DNA of 64,000 nucleotides, from the NCBI GenBank assembly GCA_028718905.1, contig JAQUKV010000001.1, positions 62,001 to 126,000 on the forward strand, in the 5' to 3' direction. The notes beneath the pieces were generated by a model. The model made no database searches. It was given only the letters and a program-made list of their open reading frames with translations, and was not told where the DNA came from. Of this stretch, positions 51,284 to 59,449 are shown in pieces. This DNA is from Candidatus Peribacteraceae bacterium. Lineage in GTDB: Bacteria > Patescibacteriota > Gracilibacteria > Peribacterales > Peribacteraceae. Every line of letters begins with the position of its first letter. Positions within the stretch are counted from its first letter, which is position 1. The position numbers and the translations under genes were made by a program.

Positions 51284-52024
51284 TTACTTGAGCTCTTTCA
51301 CCTGGCTCGCTATGCGGCGCGTGAAGTCACGCTCGTCGGCCACAATACGTCCGTCCTGAATGCGGATGATACGTTCTGCATGCTCCGCCGTGGTCCGTTC
51401 GTGCGTGACCAGGATGATAGTGTGCCCCTGTTTGTGCAGTCCCTGCAGAATCTCCATCACGTGTTTGCCGGAGGCGGAGTCCAGATTGCCGGTGGGTTCA
51501 TCGGCGAAGATGATTTCCGGTTCCGTGACAAGGGCGCGTGCGATGGCAACACGTTGTTGCTGTCCGCCCGAGAGCTGATTTGTAAAGTACAGTGCACGAT
51601 CTGTCAGTCCCACGGATGCGATTGCCTTCAGTGCTTCAGCCTGACGTGCGGACGGGCGAAGACCCCCGTGATAGATGAGCGGCAGAATGACATTATCGAG
51701 AACCGTGGTCCGCGGCAGCAGATTGAAAGACTGGAAAACGAAACTCACGGCCGATGCCCGGATGTGCGCCAGCTCATCTTCCCCCTTTTCCTCCGTGGAT
51801 TCCCCCCGCAGATGGTAATGACCGCTCGTCGGGACATCGAGGAATCCGAGGATGTGCATCAATGTGGATTTTCCGGAACCCGATGGTCCCATAATGGAGA
51901 CGAATTCCCCCTCGCCGATTTTCAGATTGATATCGAACAGTACAGGCGTTTCGAGCTCGTCATTGAAATAGGACTTACAGAGTTTGATCGTTTCGATGAG
52001 TGTTTCAGATTCTTTTTTCGGCAT
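51284..52024 (-). CDS. MacB/LolD-type ABC transporter ATPase
   Basis: Cytoplasmic ATPase of the exporter, 246 residues. Walker A is [19 protein letters not shown], the signature is [16 protein letters not shown], Walker B is [16 protein letters not shown] and the switch His lies in ILVTHERT. The [20 protein letters not shown] and [20 protein letters not shown] patterns are typical of MacB/LolD/YknY ATPases. It is separated by 2 bp from the adaptor gene upstream and by 14 bp from the first permease. In E. coli MacB the ATPase and permease are fused; here they are separate. Confidence 0.95.
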   Translation of the reverse strand: MPKKESETLIETIKLCKSYFNDELETPVLFDINLKIGEGEFVSIMGPSGSGKSTLMHILGFLDVPTSGHYHLRGESTEEKGEDELAHIRASAVSFVFQSFNLLPRTTVLDNVILPLIYHGGLRPSARQAEALKAIASVGLTDRALYFTNQLSGGQQQRVAIARALVTEPEIIFADEPTGNLDSASGKHVMEILQGLHKQGHTIILVTHERTTAEHAERIIRIQDGRIVADERDFTRRIASQVKELK

Positions 52025-52026
52025 GA

Positions 52027-53805
52027 TTATTTCTTGATAAGGACGACGACAGTGTCCCCTTCCGAGACGCCACTGACAATCTCGGCGTCGGTGTCGGATT
52101 CCATTCCCGTGACGACCGGTTTTTCGACGACGTTGCCATTTTCCAGAATGCGGACGATCTTTTCCTGATCGGTATTCTGGATGACCGCGCGAACGGGAAC
52201 GAGGAGGGCGTTTTTCACCTCACCGGTGATGATCTCGGCATCTCCGGTCATTCCGATTTTGAATTCCTCATGCGGGTAGACGAAATTCAGGCTGACACGG
52301 TACTTCGACACGCCATCAACCTTCGTGGGACCCGGCTCGATCGATGTGACCCGAAGCGCATAGTGCACATTCGGGAAGGCATCGATATCGATGGAGCCGC
52401 TCTGTGAGAGTAGGACTTTGGGAATATCCACTTCCGAGAGGAACATTTCGACGCGGTAAGGGGCCGTTCCCAGCAGGGTGATCGAGTGGCCGATATTATC
52501 CGCATCGCCGGTAAATTCCCCTTCTTTGAAGTCCACCTTTGTAATCACACCGTCCGTCGGGGAGCGGATGATCGTATCTTCCAGCTTCGCGTGTGCACGG
52601 GCCACGCTGGCCGCTGCGGCATTCATACTCGCGCGTGAAGCGGCCAGCTGGGTGTCGCGGGGGCCGGCCTTCGAGAGGGCCAGTTGCGCCTCCTGCGTAC
52701 GCAGTGCGGTTTCATACGTAAGAATGTCCGACTGCGCCGACTGCGCGGTGGCTTTGGCGGAGGCGAAGGTGTTCTCTTCGGTCGCGATACTCGCCGTGTA
52801 ACTCGTTGCGGCATCCTGCAGGCTCTTGATTGCCGTATTGATGGCGCTCAACGCGGTCTGGGCAACGGCCTTCTCGGCGGCGATGTCGGACTTGGTCGTT
52901 TCGCGGACCGAAGTGTCGTACGCGGTCGTGAGCGGCAGGTCAGAGGCGAGGCTGTAGGCCTCCTGCAGGACATTGGCGATCTGCACGATCACCTCCGTGG
53001 CGCGTTGCATGCTGGCAATGGAATCTTGGTACGTTGCGAAACCGGAACACGTGAATGCAGCGGTCGTTGCCTGGGCCGATGTCCAATTCGACCGGAAGAT
53101 GGCGTAAGACGTGGTGCGGTATTGTTTGGCCATGTCCGTGATCACGGAGCTCGCAAAAATATCATCGAGTGTGTTGAGTGCCGTTTTCGCCAGAGAAATC
53201 TGCTGTGCGCAGGTGCTCGAAGAGGTGACGAGGTACCCGGCCAGATTGGTCGTTGCCTCTGCTTTGATGGCGGTCAGCTTCTCTTCAGACGTGCGGAGCT
53301 TCTCTTCGGCGCTCTGCAGGTCGGCCTGTGCCGCCTCCAACGCCGCGCGTTTGTTGGCCACTTGTGCTTCGGCGATGGCGAGATCCTCCGGCCGCGTCCC
53401 TTCCACCAGTTCCTGATAGCTCGCCTGCGCCTGGCGGTACTGGGCGGCAGCGGCAGCCAGATCTGCGGCAGCCGATTCGTTGCGTAATTTTGCCAGTTCC
53501 TGACCGGCAGTCACCCTGTCACCCTCCTTCACCGAAACGGCGCCGACGATACCGGTCAGAGGGAATTTCATATTTACGTCGTGATCCGATGTGATGGTGC
53601 CCACGGCCTCGACTTTCTGGACCAGGTCACCCCGCCGGACAGTTTCGGTGATCATCTGGGGCGGAACAGGAGAGAAGATGTACCACAGGAGCAGGCCAAG
53701 GAGCAGGCCCAGAATTCCAAGCACGGCAGACCAAATCGGATGCCGCCAAACGAAGGACTTGAGTGCCGTCAGCAAGCGCCGAATCAGAGGGAGGGGGGAC
53801 CACAT
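52027..53805 (-). CDS. MacA/HlyD-type periplasmic adaptor (membrane fusion protein)
   Basis: Adaptor of a MacAB-like exporter, 592 residues. An N-terminal membrane helix (IWSAVLGILGLLLGLLLWYI) anchors it; a lipoyl/barrel-sandwich half (VEAVGTITSDHDVNMKFPLT) and its partner (IRSPTDGVITKVDFKEGEF) bracket a very long Ala-rich alpha-helical hairpin (about residues 95-430); beta-barrel and membrane-proximal domains follow (IGMTGDAEIITGEVKNALLV). MacA-type adaptors are usually near 370 residues, so the hairpin is extended. In a cell without a classical outer membrane it may span a thick wall. That is speculation. Its promoter is an extended -10 just upstream. Confidence 0.9.
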   Translation of the reverse strand: MWSPLPLIRRLLTALKSFVWRHPIWSAVLGILGLLLGLLLWYIFSPVPPQMITETVRRGDLVQKVEAVGTITSDHDVNMKFPLTGIVGAVSVKEGDRVTAGQELAKLRNESAAADLAAAAAQYRQAQASYQELVEGTRPEDLAIAEAQVANKRAALEAAQADLQSAEEKLRTSEEKLTAIKAEATTNLAGYLVTSSSTCAQQISLAKTALNTLDDIFASSVITDMAKQYRTTSYAIFRSNWTSAQATTAAFTCSGFATYQDSIASMQRATEVIVQIANVLQEAYSLASDLPLTTAYDTSVRETTKSDIAAEKAVAQTALSAINTAIKSLQDAATSYTASIATEENTFASAKATAQSAQSDILTYETALRTQEAQLALSKAGPRDTQLAASRASMNAAAASVARAHAKLEDTIIRSPTDGVITKVDFKEGEFTGDADNIGHSITLLGTAPYRVEMFLSEVDIPKVLLSQSGSIDIDAFPNVHYALRVTSIEPGPTKVDGVSKYRVSLNFVYPHEEFKIGMTGDAEIITGEVKNALLVPVRAVIQNTDQEKIVRILENGNVVEKPVVTGMESDTDAEIVSGVSEGDTVVVLIKK

Positions 53806-53819
53806 AGTACTGTCCTATA

Positions 53820-53828
53820 ATTATACCA
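53820..53828 (-). promoter_or_regulatory. Extended -10 promoter of the MacAB-type operon
   Basis: TGgTATAAT on the minus strand. The start of transcription would fall near 53813, about 8 nt before the adaptor ATG at 53805. The region to 53940 is AT-rich and also contains the sufB promoter region. Confidence 0.6.
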
Positions 53829-53971
53829 CATCACAATATATTTGTTTTGCATTTTCTTGAGAATTATATATGGAAAGTCCTCTTTCCATCCCTTTCAGCT
53901 ATTGGCGATTTAACACAAAAATGAGCAGATATTTCATTTTGGCAGGGGTTCTCGCCTCTGCATCCATCCCG

Positions 53972-53977
53972 TAGACT
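53972..53977 (+). promoter_or_regulatory. -10 element of sufB
   Basis: TAGACT, 12 nt before the ATG at 53990, giving a leader of only a few bases if used. Confidence 0.35.
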
Positions 53978-53989
53978 CCGGCCTACCGG

Positions 53990-55381
53990 ATGTCACATTC
54001 CTCCAGGTCACGTGCGGCACTTCATGTTCCCAATTCCGCCCCGTACACAGCGGGACTGGAACGTGGCATCACGGAAAAGCTCATCCGGCGGATGAGTGCG
54101 GAAAAAGGCGAACCGGCATGGATGCTTGATCACCGGCTTTCGTGTCTTCGGCTTTTCCAAAAGTCCAAGTTCCCCGTGTGGGGTCCGGATCTGTCTTCCC
54201 TCGACCTCAACGACATTCTTTTCCACGCCAGTCCGGGAGTTGCACAGACCGACGACTGGACCCGGGTTCCGGAGGACATCCGTTTGGTCTACGAGCGATT
54301 GGGGATTCCTCAGGCGGAATATGCCATGCTGGGCGGAACAGGGGCGCAGTATGAGAGCGATGTGATCTACCACCGGCTCAAAGAGGAGTGGGCGGAGCGC
54401 GGCGTGATTTTTCTCAATATGGATGAGGCGGTACAGATGTATCCCGATCTCGTTCGCGAGTATTTCATGCACTGCGTCCGTCCGACGGATCATGCATTCG
54501 CCGCGCTGCACGGTGCCGCGTGGAGCGGGGGGACATTCCTCTACGTACCTGCCGGTGTAACTGTCTTCGAGCCGTTGCAGTCGTATTTCCGGATGAATGC
54601 GCGGGGAATGGGACAGTTCGAACACACGCTCATTATTCTCGAAGAGGGTGCGCAGGCGCACTATATCGAGGGCTGCTCGGCGCCGAAGTACAACAGTCCC
54701 TCGCTTCATGCGGGGTGCGTGGAGATCTTCGTAAAGCCCGCTGCACGCATGCGGTACTCCTCGGTCGAGAACTGGAGCCTGAATACGTTCAATCTGAATA
54801 CGAAGAGAGCAATTGTGGAGCGGGAGGCGACCATGGAATGGGTGGGAGGCAACTTGGGCAGCGGCGTCACGATGCTCTATCCGTGTTCGGTGCTCGCCGG
54901 CGAAGGGGCGCGCTGCGAACATCTGGGGCTGGCCATGGCGGGCAAGGGACAGTGGCAGGATACGGGCGCCAAAGTACTGCACTTGGCTCCGCACACGTCC
55001 AGTGTCGTGGTGAACAAATCGGTGAGCAGAGACGGAGGCCGCACGGTGTACCGCGGACTGCTGAAGGTCGTGCCCGAAGCGAAAGATACAACCGCGAGCA
55101 TCCGGTGCGACACGCTCCTGCTGGATGCAAAGAGCAGCACGGCCACATTCCCTCATCTGCAGGTCTACACCGATGATGCCGTCGTCGCGCACGAGGCCAC
55201 GGTGGGCAAACTCTCGGCGGAAGATCTCTTCTATGCGCAGTCGCGCGGTCTCTCGGAACCCGAGGCCAAAACGATGATCGTACGCGGATTCGTGGAACCG
55301 GTGATGCAGCAGATCCCTCTTGAGTACGCCGTCGAAATGAATAGGTTAATTGAATTGGAAATGGAAGGATCCGTAGGATAA
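53990..55381 (+). CDS. sufB: Fe-S cluster assembly scaffold SufB
   Basis: SufB, with SufC and SufD, forms the scaffold on which Fe-S clusters are built. The 463-residue product has the family blocks GITEKLIRRMSAEKGEPAWM, FMHCVRPTDHAFAALHGAAW, YVPAGVTVFEPLQSYFRMNA, ARCEHLGLAMAGKGQWQDTG and the beta-helix end SIRCDTLLLDAKSSTATFPH, whose Cys matches the cluster-receiving Cys405 of E. coli, followed by AHEATVGKLSAEDLFYAQSR. The last 14 residues (MNRLIELEMEGSVG) are encoded by a visibly AT-rich stretch and recur with GC-rich codons 167 bp downstream. Confidence 0.96.
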   Translation: MSHSSRSRAALHVPNSAPYTAGLERGITEKLIRRMSAEKGEPAWMLDHRLSCLRLFQKSKFPVWGPDLSSLDLNDILFHASPGVAQTDDWTRVPEDIRLVYERLGIPQAEYAMLGGTGAQYESDVIYHRLKEEWAERGVIFLNMDEAVQMYPDLVREYFMHCVRPTDHAFAALHGAAWSGGTFLYVPAGVTVFEPLQSYFRMNARGMGQFEHTLIILEEGAQAHYIEGCSAPKYNSPSLHAGCVEIFVKPAARMRYSSVENWSLNTFNLNTKRAIVEREATMEWVGGNLGSGVTMLYPCSVLAGEGARCEHLGLAMAGKGQWQDTGAKVLHLAPHTSSVVVNKSVSRDGGRTVYRGLLKVVPEAKDTTASIRCDTLLLDAKSSTATFPHLQVYTDDAVVAHEATVGKLSAEDLFYAQSRGLSEPEAKTMIVRGFVEPVMQQIPLEYAVEMNRLIELEMEGSVG

Positions 55382-55548
55382 GCAGATGCCCGACTTCGTT
55401 TCGCGCCGCTCAACTACGCCGTGGCATCCTTGCCTTCACATATCTATGTCCCTTTGAGGAACTACATCTCGGCGTAGCTCCGAGGAACGAGGAGCGAAGA
55501 CGGATGAACCGGCTCATCGAGGTGGAGATGGAGGGATCAATAGGGTGA
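55382..55548 (+). pseudogene. Spacer and fossil second copy of the sufB 3' end
   Basis: A 122-bp non-coding spacer, containing CTACATCTCGGCGTAG and GAGGAACGAGGAGCGAAGACGG, is followed by ATG-initiated codons for MNRLIEVEMEGSIG-stop (55504-55548). This repeats the SufB C-terminus with two conservative changes but about a third of the bases different, nearly all at synonymous positions. The fossil copy has the GC-rich codon use of the rest of sufB. The functional terminus is AT-rich, so the terminus in use looks like the acquired one. Confidence 0.8.
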
Positions 55549-55920
55549 GGGGCGCATGTTTTTTTCCATGAGGCACCTCATGAGGTTTTTGCGTACCTGT
55601 GGTAACGCACGCATTCCTTTTTCGTTCAGCGTATCGAGGGCGGAGAGAACCGGATTCCAGAGTGTATGCATGAACCGGTCGCGCGCGGGCATTTTGAGGC
55701 GGTCACCGTAGATCATGTGTGCCCACAGCACGTCAATTTCCTCCTCTTCCCCGAAGATGCCCAGTTCGATCAGGCGTTGTTCCATGTCGGGCAATTCCAG
55801 AAACCCCCTGCGCATCTTTTTCATCAGCCGCTCGACACTGCGGGTGAACGGCGTGTGCGGCTTCACAGCGAAGAGCAGATGCTGCCGCTCTTTGATTTCG
55901 TGCGATTGTGCGTGTGGCAT
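55537..55920 (-). CDS. Unrecognised small helical protein
   Basis: A 127-residue basic and helical product (FTRSVERLMKKMRRGFLELP, ERLIELG-like segment with FGEEEEIDVLWAHMIYGDRL, NPVLSALDTLNEKGMRALPQ). No membrane segment, signal or known motif. It is convergent with sufB, its 3' end overlapping the fossil SufB terminus by 12 bp, and it follows the helical protein gene at 55923 after 2 bp, so the two form an operon between sufB and sufD. Confidence 0.7.
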   Translation of the reverse strand: MPHAQSHEIKERQHLLFAVKPHTPFTRSVERLMKKMRRGFLELPDMEQRLIELGIFGEEEEIDVLWAHMIYGDRLKMPARDRFMHTLWNPVLSALDTLNEKGMRALPQVRKNLMRCLMEKNMRPSPY

Positions 55921-55922
55921 GG

Positions 55923-56249
55923 TCAGACCGAAAGCAGAGCCTCCATACTCCGGCTTAAATCGCGAATCTTTCCTGCCAGAACGAATTGTGCACTGTGTTC
56001 GGGTGTCCGGACGCTTTTGGTTCGCAGGGTTTCGGATTGGGTGCGCAGGTGCTCATAGGTGTGGCGCCGAATACCGGAGTGACCCCGAAGCTGCCGAAGC
56101 AGCACGTCCACTTTGGCCATTTCCTGTCGTACTGCCTCCGGTCCGCTCATCGTTTCGGTGCCCGTAATGTCCTCCGTCGCATCAGCTTCGCGCATGTGAT
56201 CCACGCGTTCTTGATGCTGCAGTTCTTCGATTGGGGAGGCGAAAACCAT
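55923..56249 (-). CDS. Unrecognised small helical protein
   Basis: A 108-residue product starting MVFASPIEELQHQERVDHMR. It is acidic at first and then helical and basic (AVRQEMAKVDVLLRQLRGHS, GIRRHTYEHLRTQSETLRTK). The frame extends 18 codons upstream, but the predicted helix and composition favour the ATG at 56249. No family recognised. It diverges from sufD across 71 bp and precedes the gene at 55537 by 2 bp. Confidence 0.65.
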   Translation of the reverse strand: MVFASPIEELQHQERVDHMREADATEDITGTETMSGPEAVRQEMAKVDVLLRQLRGHSGIRRHTYEHLRTQSETLRTKSVRTPEHSAQFVLAGKIRDLSRSMEALLSV

Positions 56250-56320
56250 GCTATTGTGGGGGAGGGAATAGGATGATTTTAGAATAAAGTTATGAAAATG
56301 CAAGTATTCTCTTCTTTCTC

Positions 56321-57133
56321 ATGAAAACGCCGGAATCTTCACATGGCGGGCGAACGGTAACGCTTAAAAACGATCCCAAGAACGTCCGGATCTTCACGCT
56401 CTCGGATCGCGCCCCTTCCCTTCTGCTCCGTGTGCGGCGCGGAGAAAAAGCACTGGTGACGGTCGAATGTTCGGCACGCACAAAAAACGCACGGCGCAGT
56501 ATGAAAGTGGAGCTGGAATCCAAATCCACACTGAATCTCGTATTCGTCTGGCGCGGAAAGACAAGTGCCGCAATCACACAGGAATTTCATGTCGGAGCGG
56601 GTGCCCGGCTTCATCTGGCGAATATCTCGCTCGGATCCTGCCGGCACGACGTGGTTTCCGAAGTTGCGGGAGCACGGGGCGAAAGCCGCATCGACTGGAT
56701 CGTTCACGGATCGGGCACGATGGAATGTCGAATCACGGCACGGAATATTTTTCAGAACAAAAATGGAAGCGGCGACCTTACGATGCGCGGGGTTGCGGAG
56801 GGGAACGCGAAGATCGTCTGCAACGGGTCCGTCGAGATCGGACCGAAGGCAACGGGAACGAAGGCACATCTCATCGAAAAGATCCTTCTACTCGATCCGA
56901 CGGCCCGTGCCGATGCGACCCCGTCACTCGATGTGAAGACACATGATGTCGAGGCAGGTCATTCTGCGTCCGTCTCGCGGATTCACCCCGAAGATCTCTT
57001 CTATTTCGCCAGCAGAGGCGTGAGCGGAAAGAAGGCACGGAAGCTCTTTGTTGAAGGGTTCCTTGGGAGTGGGATTGAAGAGATTGAAGATGAGGGGCTG
57101 AAAGGAATGACTCAAGAATTGCTCTCGCATTGA
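56321..57133 (+). CDS. sufD: SufD-type Fe-S assembly protein
   Basis: SufD pairs with SufB in the SufBC2D scaffold and is needed for iron entry. The 270-residue product is shorter than E. coli SufD (423) and covers mainly the central beta-helix: VECSARTKNARRSMKVELES, LHLANISLGSCRHDVVSEVA, GSGDLTMRGVAEGNAKIVCN and the C-terminal block KTHDVEAGHSASVSRIHPED with LFYFASRGVSGKKARKLFVE, where the His matches the conserved SufD His. A compact SufD is the best call; a second SufB-like protein is the alternative. TATTCT lies 10 nt before the ATG. Confidence 0.88.
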   Translation: MKTPESSHGGRTVTLKNDPKNVRIFTLSDRAPSLLLRVRRGEKALVTVECSARTKNARRSMKVELESKSTLNLVFVWRGKTSAAITQEFHVGAGARLHLANISLGSCRHDVVSEVAGARGESRIDWIVHGSGTMECRITARNIFQNKNGSGDLTMRGVAEGNAKIVCNGSVEIGPKATGTKAHLIEKILLLDPTARADATPSLDVKTHDVEAGHSASVSRIHPEDLFYFASRGVSGKKARKLFVEGFLGSGIEEIEDEGLKGMTQELLSH

Positions 57134-57149
57134 TACCCGCAGCTTTCTC

Positions 57150-57491
57150 TCACTTGTCTTCAATTGCGAATTCCTGCGGAAGGGGTGCTCTGCAGATCAA
57201 ATGATATCGTTGGTGCGTTTGACCCCGCGCAGGCAGAACTATCTCAATTCCAACCCGTGATCCCTGTTTTGAAGTGCACTGAAGATAACGGCGAGTGAAG
57301 TCGAGGATTTGCTCAATGCGCGGCAGGCGGAATTCCACCACTCCTTTACGGTCCGGTGTCATCTGTGGCAAAACATTCTGACCTCTAAAACAGAAGGACC
57401 ACACTGCCTCGTGAATAGCCGCCGCTATTTTCCACCTTCGCTCACCTTCGGGAGAGAGTTTCTGCTTCGGAGAAGAAGGAGGATGTTCCAT
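57150..57491 (-). CDS. Unrecognised small protein
   Basis: A 113-residue product starting MEHPPSSPKQKLSPEGERRW. Helical first half (KIAAAIHEAVWSFCFRGQNV), then a mixed segment (FRLPRIEQILDFTRRYLQCT, GIEIVLPARGQTHQRYHLIC). No membrane segment or known motif. The frame is open to 57659, but the upstream part overlaps the gene at 57608 and has odd composition, so the ATG at 57491 is preferred. It converges with sufD, 16 bp away. Confidence 0.6.
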   Translation of the reverse strand: MEHPPSSPKQKLSPEGERRWKIAAAIHEAVWSFCFRGQNVLPQMTPDRKGVVEFRLPRIEQILDFTRRYLQCTSKQGSRVGIEIVLPARGQTHQRYHLICRAPLPQEFAIEDK

Positions 57492-57607
57492 TGTTGGGGA
57501 GCATTGTGCCTCTTTTATGCGGGAGGGGAAGCCGATTCCTGTCGATATTGCACAATGAGGGAAATCGGAGCAGATGCCTTTTTTCGGCTTCACCCGCCTC
57601 AGCTTTA

Positions 57608-58090
57608 CTAGATCTGCGCAAACAGCACCACGTAGTTTTTGCCATAGGCTTTGGCGCACTTTGGGCAGGTCGTGTAGCAGAAATACATCTTTGTGAGCTT
57701 CTTTCCCCTCCTCTCAACGTATTCCTCCATCTCCTTCGCCCACTTGCCCACGTTCTTGTACGGGCCCTCGAAAACTTTGGTGAGGAACGTTCCCGAGAGA
57801 GCCGACATCTGCGCACCCGGAACATTTTTGGAGACATCGATGTAGATATCAGCGCCCCAGAGGGATTTTTCGTCACTGAGCATCAGCTGGACGGGAGACT
57901 CGGCACCGGCCTTTTCGATCAGTTTCATGTTCCTCGTCACGACTTTTCCCATGTTGAGGGGAATATGCAGAAAGCTCGTCACATGATCCTTCACAAAGAG
58001 TTTGTTGTTCCACGTGATTTCCTTATCCTCCCACGGAGCGGGATCGAACGGGTCGCAGCAGCCGGTGGGGGCGGGGTGTGGAGTGAGCAT
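57608..58090 (-). CDS. Conserved-looking soluble protein of unknown function
   Basis: A 160-residue product with a strongly patterned sequence: GCCDPFDPAPWEDKEITWNN, KDHVTSFLHIPLNMGKVVTR, LSDEKSLWGADIYIDVSKNV, LSGTFLTKVFEGPYKNVGKW, and a C-terminal FCYTTCPKCAKAYGKNYVVL with a CPKC pair. The density of Trp, Gly and Pro in short motifs suggests a real, conserved enzyme-like fold. I recall similar proteins labelled 'hydrolase' in other bacteria, but know of no demonstrated activity. It follows the small gene at 58108 on the same strand after 17 bp. Confidence 0.75.
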   Translation of the reverse strand: MLTPHPAPTGCCDPFDPAPWEDKEITWNNKLFVKDHVTSFLHIPLNMGKVVTRNMKLIEKAGAESPVQLMLSDEKSLWGADIYIDVSKNVPGAQMSALSGTFLTKVFEGPYKNVGKWAKEMEEYVERRGKKLTKMYFCYTTCPKCAKAYGKNYVVLFAQI

Positions 58091-58107
58091 GACTGCAGTC
58101 TGCTCGT

Positions 58108-58392
58108 CTACTTTTCTTCGCGAATATCGGTGATGCCGCTTGCCGCGCAGACTTTTCTGCAGGCCGCGCAGAAGCCATTCATGAGGTGTGTTTCGATGCT
58201 CCGGCAGTTCGAGTTTCTCTGCAAGTGCCCGTCGAGCATTTGCTGCCGGATCCCTTTGTCGGATGCAAAAACGAGCATGACATCATCCGCTCCTTTCGTT
58301 GCCGTTGCGATGCTGACACGTACGCCATCCGGCGGTTGGCCAGAAAAGTTACAATAAGCTTGGGAATTGAATTTGCAGACCTCTTTTTCCAT
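58108..58392 (-). CDS. Unrecognised small Cys-containing protein
   Basis: A 94-residue product starting MEKEVCKFNSQAYCNFSGQP. It has six Cys residues, the last three in FCAACRKVCAASG, suggesting metal binding. The middle reads VSIATATKGADDVMLVFASD, a likely beta-alpha unit. No family recognised. First gene of a pair with 57608; upstream lies a long repeat region. Confidence 0.65.
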   Translation of the reverse strand: MEKEVCKFNSQAYCNFSGQPPDGVRVSIATATKGADDVMLVFASDKGIRQQMLDGHLQRNSNCRSIETHLMNGFCAACRKVCAASGITDIREEK

Positions 58393-58764
58393 AAGGTTAG
58401 GGGAGAGGAAAGGATGGGAGTGTACACCTCGGATTGGGAGGGCAAGGGGAGATTCTGTTTTTTTGATGTATGTGTTTCTCCCCCACCCCTCGCCCCTCCC
58501 CCGGAGGGGGAGGGGAACTTTATGTGTCGCACCCTTCCCCCACCGGGGGAAGGGTTGGGGATGGGGGAGAACAAAGACAAAACACGCACATTCCCCCTCT
58601 CTCTGGAGAGGGGGGTAGGGGGGAGAGGTTGAGTGAAAAAAAGCAGCGCCTTCCCCTTCACCCCCCGCCTGCCCGTCCGAAGCCCGAAGGGCGAAGGCGG
58701 GTGGCGGCGGTGCCTGCCATGTTTTGTTGGTTGTTTGTTTTGTTAAGAGTACTACAGTTTCAAT
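58393..58764. repeat. Repeat-rich intergenic region
   Basis: No gene. It holds at least three C/G palindromes (CCCCTCCCCCGGAGGGGGAGGGG near 58495-58517; ACCCTTCCCCCACCGGGGGAAGGGT near 58529-58553; CCCCCTCTCTCTGGAGAGGGGGG near 58593-58615, followed by GTAGGGGGGAGAGG), another hairpin GCCCGTCCGAAGCCCGAAGG near 58670, and a T/G-rich tract TGTTTTGTTGGTTGTTTGTTTTGTT ending near 58745. This is a cluster of the repeat types found singly elsewhere. Confidence 0.7.
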
Positions 58765-59316
58765 ATGCTTCAGTTGTTTACTCTTCCAGTTGTTGCTTTT
58801 ATTCTTGCATTGTTTTGGGGGTTCCTACTTCGATTTAAATTAATTTCAAATGAACAGATCATTACGTTTATTAATCAGCTAATTTCTATTTTTGTATCTG
58901 TTAGTCTGGGCTTTGCCGTTTATTTATATCAGCAAAGTCTAATTACAGATAATCAGGCAAGCGCACTCAAATCAGCAGTCATTGAAGAAACTAAAATAAT
59001 AATGGAAGCAGCGACTGGTGCAGTTAAACACATTGCCGCATGTAATCCTAATCATGCAGTACTTCCGCTTTTTCCGCATGCGAATATTGAACGTGCTGCA
59101 ACATCAGACTTTTTTGCTCCAGGGATTATTCGGCTGTCTCTTTATCTCAATAGTCACATTGAGGAACACAATAGGTGGGTCTCAAATGCAGACAATAATA
59201 TTTCTTTGGGTCCGACAAATCTTGAGGCAATAGATTTAAATATCTATACATATGCAGATTTCTTGCAAGAGTGTTTGCTTACTGGGACGAGTAAGTACGA
59301 CAAGGATTGTTATTAG
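58765..59316 (+). CDS. AT-rich membrane protein, probably acquired
   Basis: A 183-residue product with two N-terminal membrane helices (LPVVAFILALFWGFLLRF and LISIFVSVSLGFAVYLYQ) and a soluble C-terminal domain (ALKSAVIEETKIIMEAATGA, FFAPGIIRLSLYLNSHIEEH). No known motif. Codons are conspicuously AT-rich (ATT, AAT, TTA, AAA abundant), unlike every neighbour. It lies between the repeat cluster at 58393 and the 16S unit, all signs of recent transfer. Immunity or accessory proteins often have this layout, but nothing shows a function here. Confidence 0.75.
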   Translation: MLQLFTLPVVAFILALFWGFLLRFKLISNEQIITFINQLISIFVSVSLGFAVYLYQQSLITDNQASALKSAVIEETKIIMEAATGAVKHIAACNPNHAVLPLFPHANIERAATSDFFAPGIIRLSLYLNSHIEEHNRWVSNADNNISLGPTNLEAIDLNIYTYADFLQECLLTGTSKYDKDCY

Positions 59317-59390
59317 TTACGTATCGGCGAAGGTTTGGGTCTCGTGGGCCCCAAACCTGGAGCCGCACCTTTGTGAGGGAAGGGTTTTAC

Positions 59391-59420
59391 AAAAAGGGGA
59401 ACCGTGAGGTGCCCCTTTTT
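59391..59420 (-). terminator. Rho-independent terminator of the 16S unit
   Basis: On the minus strand AAAAAGGGGcACC-tcac-GGTtCCCCTTTTTT: stem of 12 pairs with one mismatch and a U-tract, 138 nt after the 16S 3' end. It closes the transcript before any 23S gene. Confidence 0.85.
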
Positions 59421-59424
59421 GAAA

Positions 59425-59449
59425 TCACACCATTGCAGAGTAGAGAAGT
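59425..59449 (-). ncRNA. 16S precursor processing stem, 3' arm
   Basis: In the transcript ACUUCUCUACUCUGCAAUGGUGUGA pairs with the leader arm at 61406-61430 over 25 positions with a single C/A mismatch. This is the typical RNase III stalk around 16S rRNA. Confidence 0.85.

Noticed and set aside
54008..55192. Open frame of 394 codons opposite sufB
   Set aside because: Antisense shadow of sufB; composition is that of a reverse-complemented GC-rich gene and no motif is visible.
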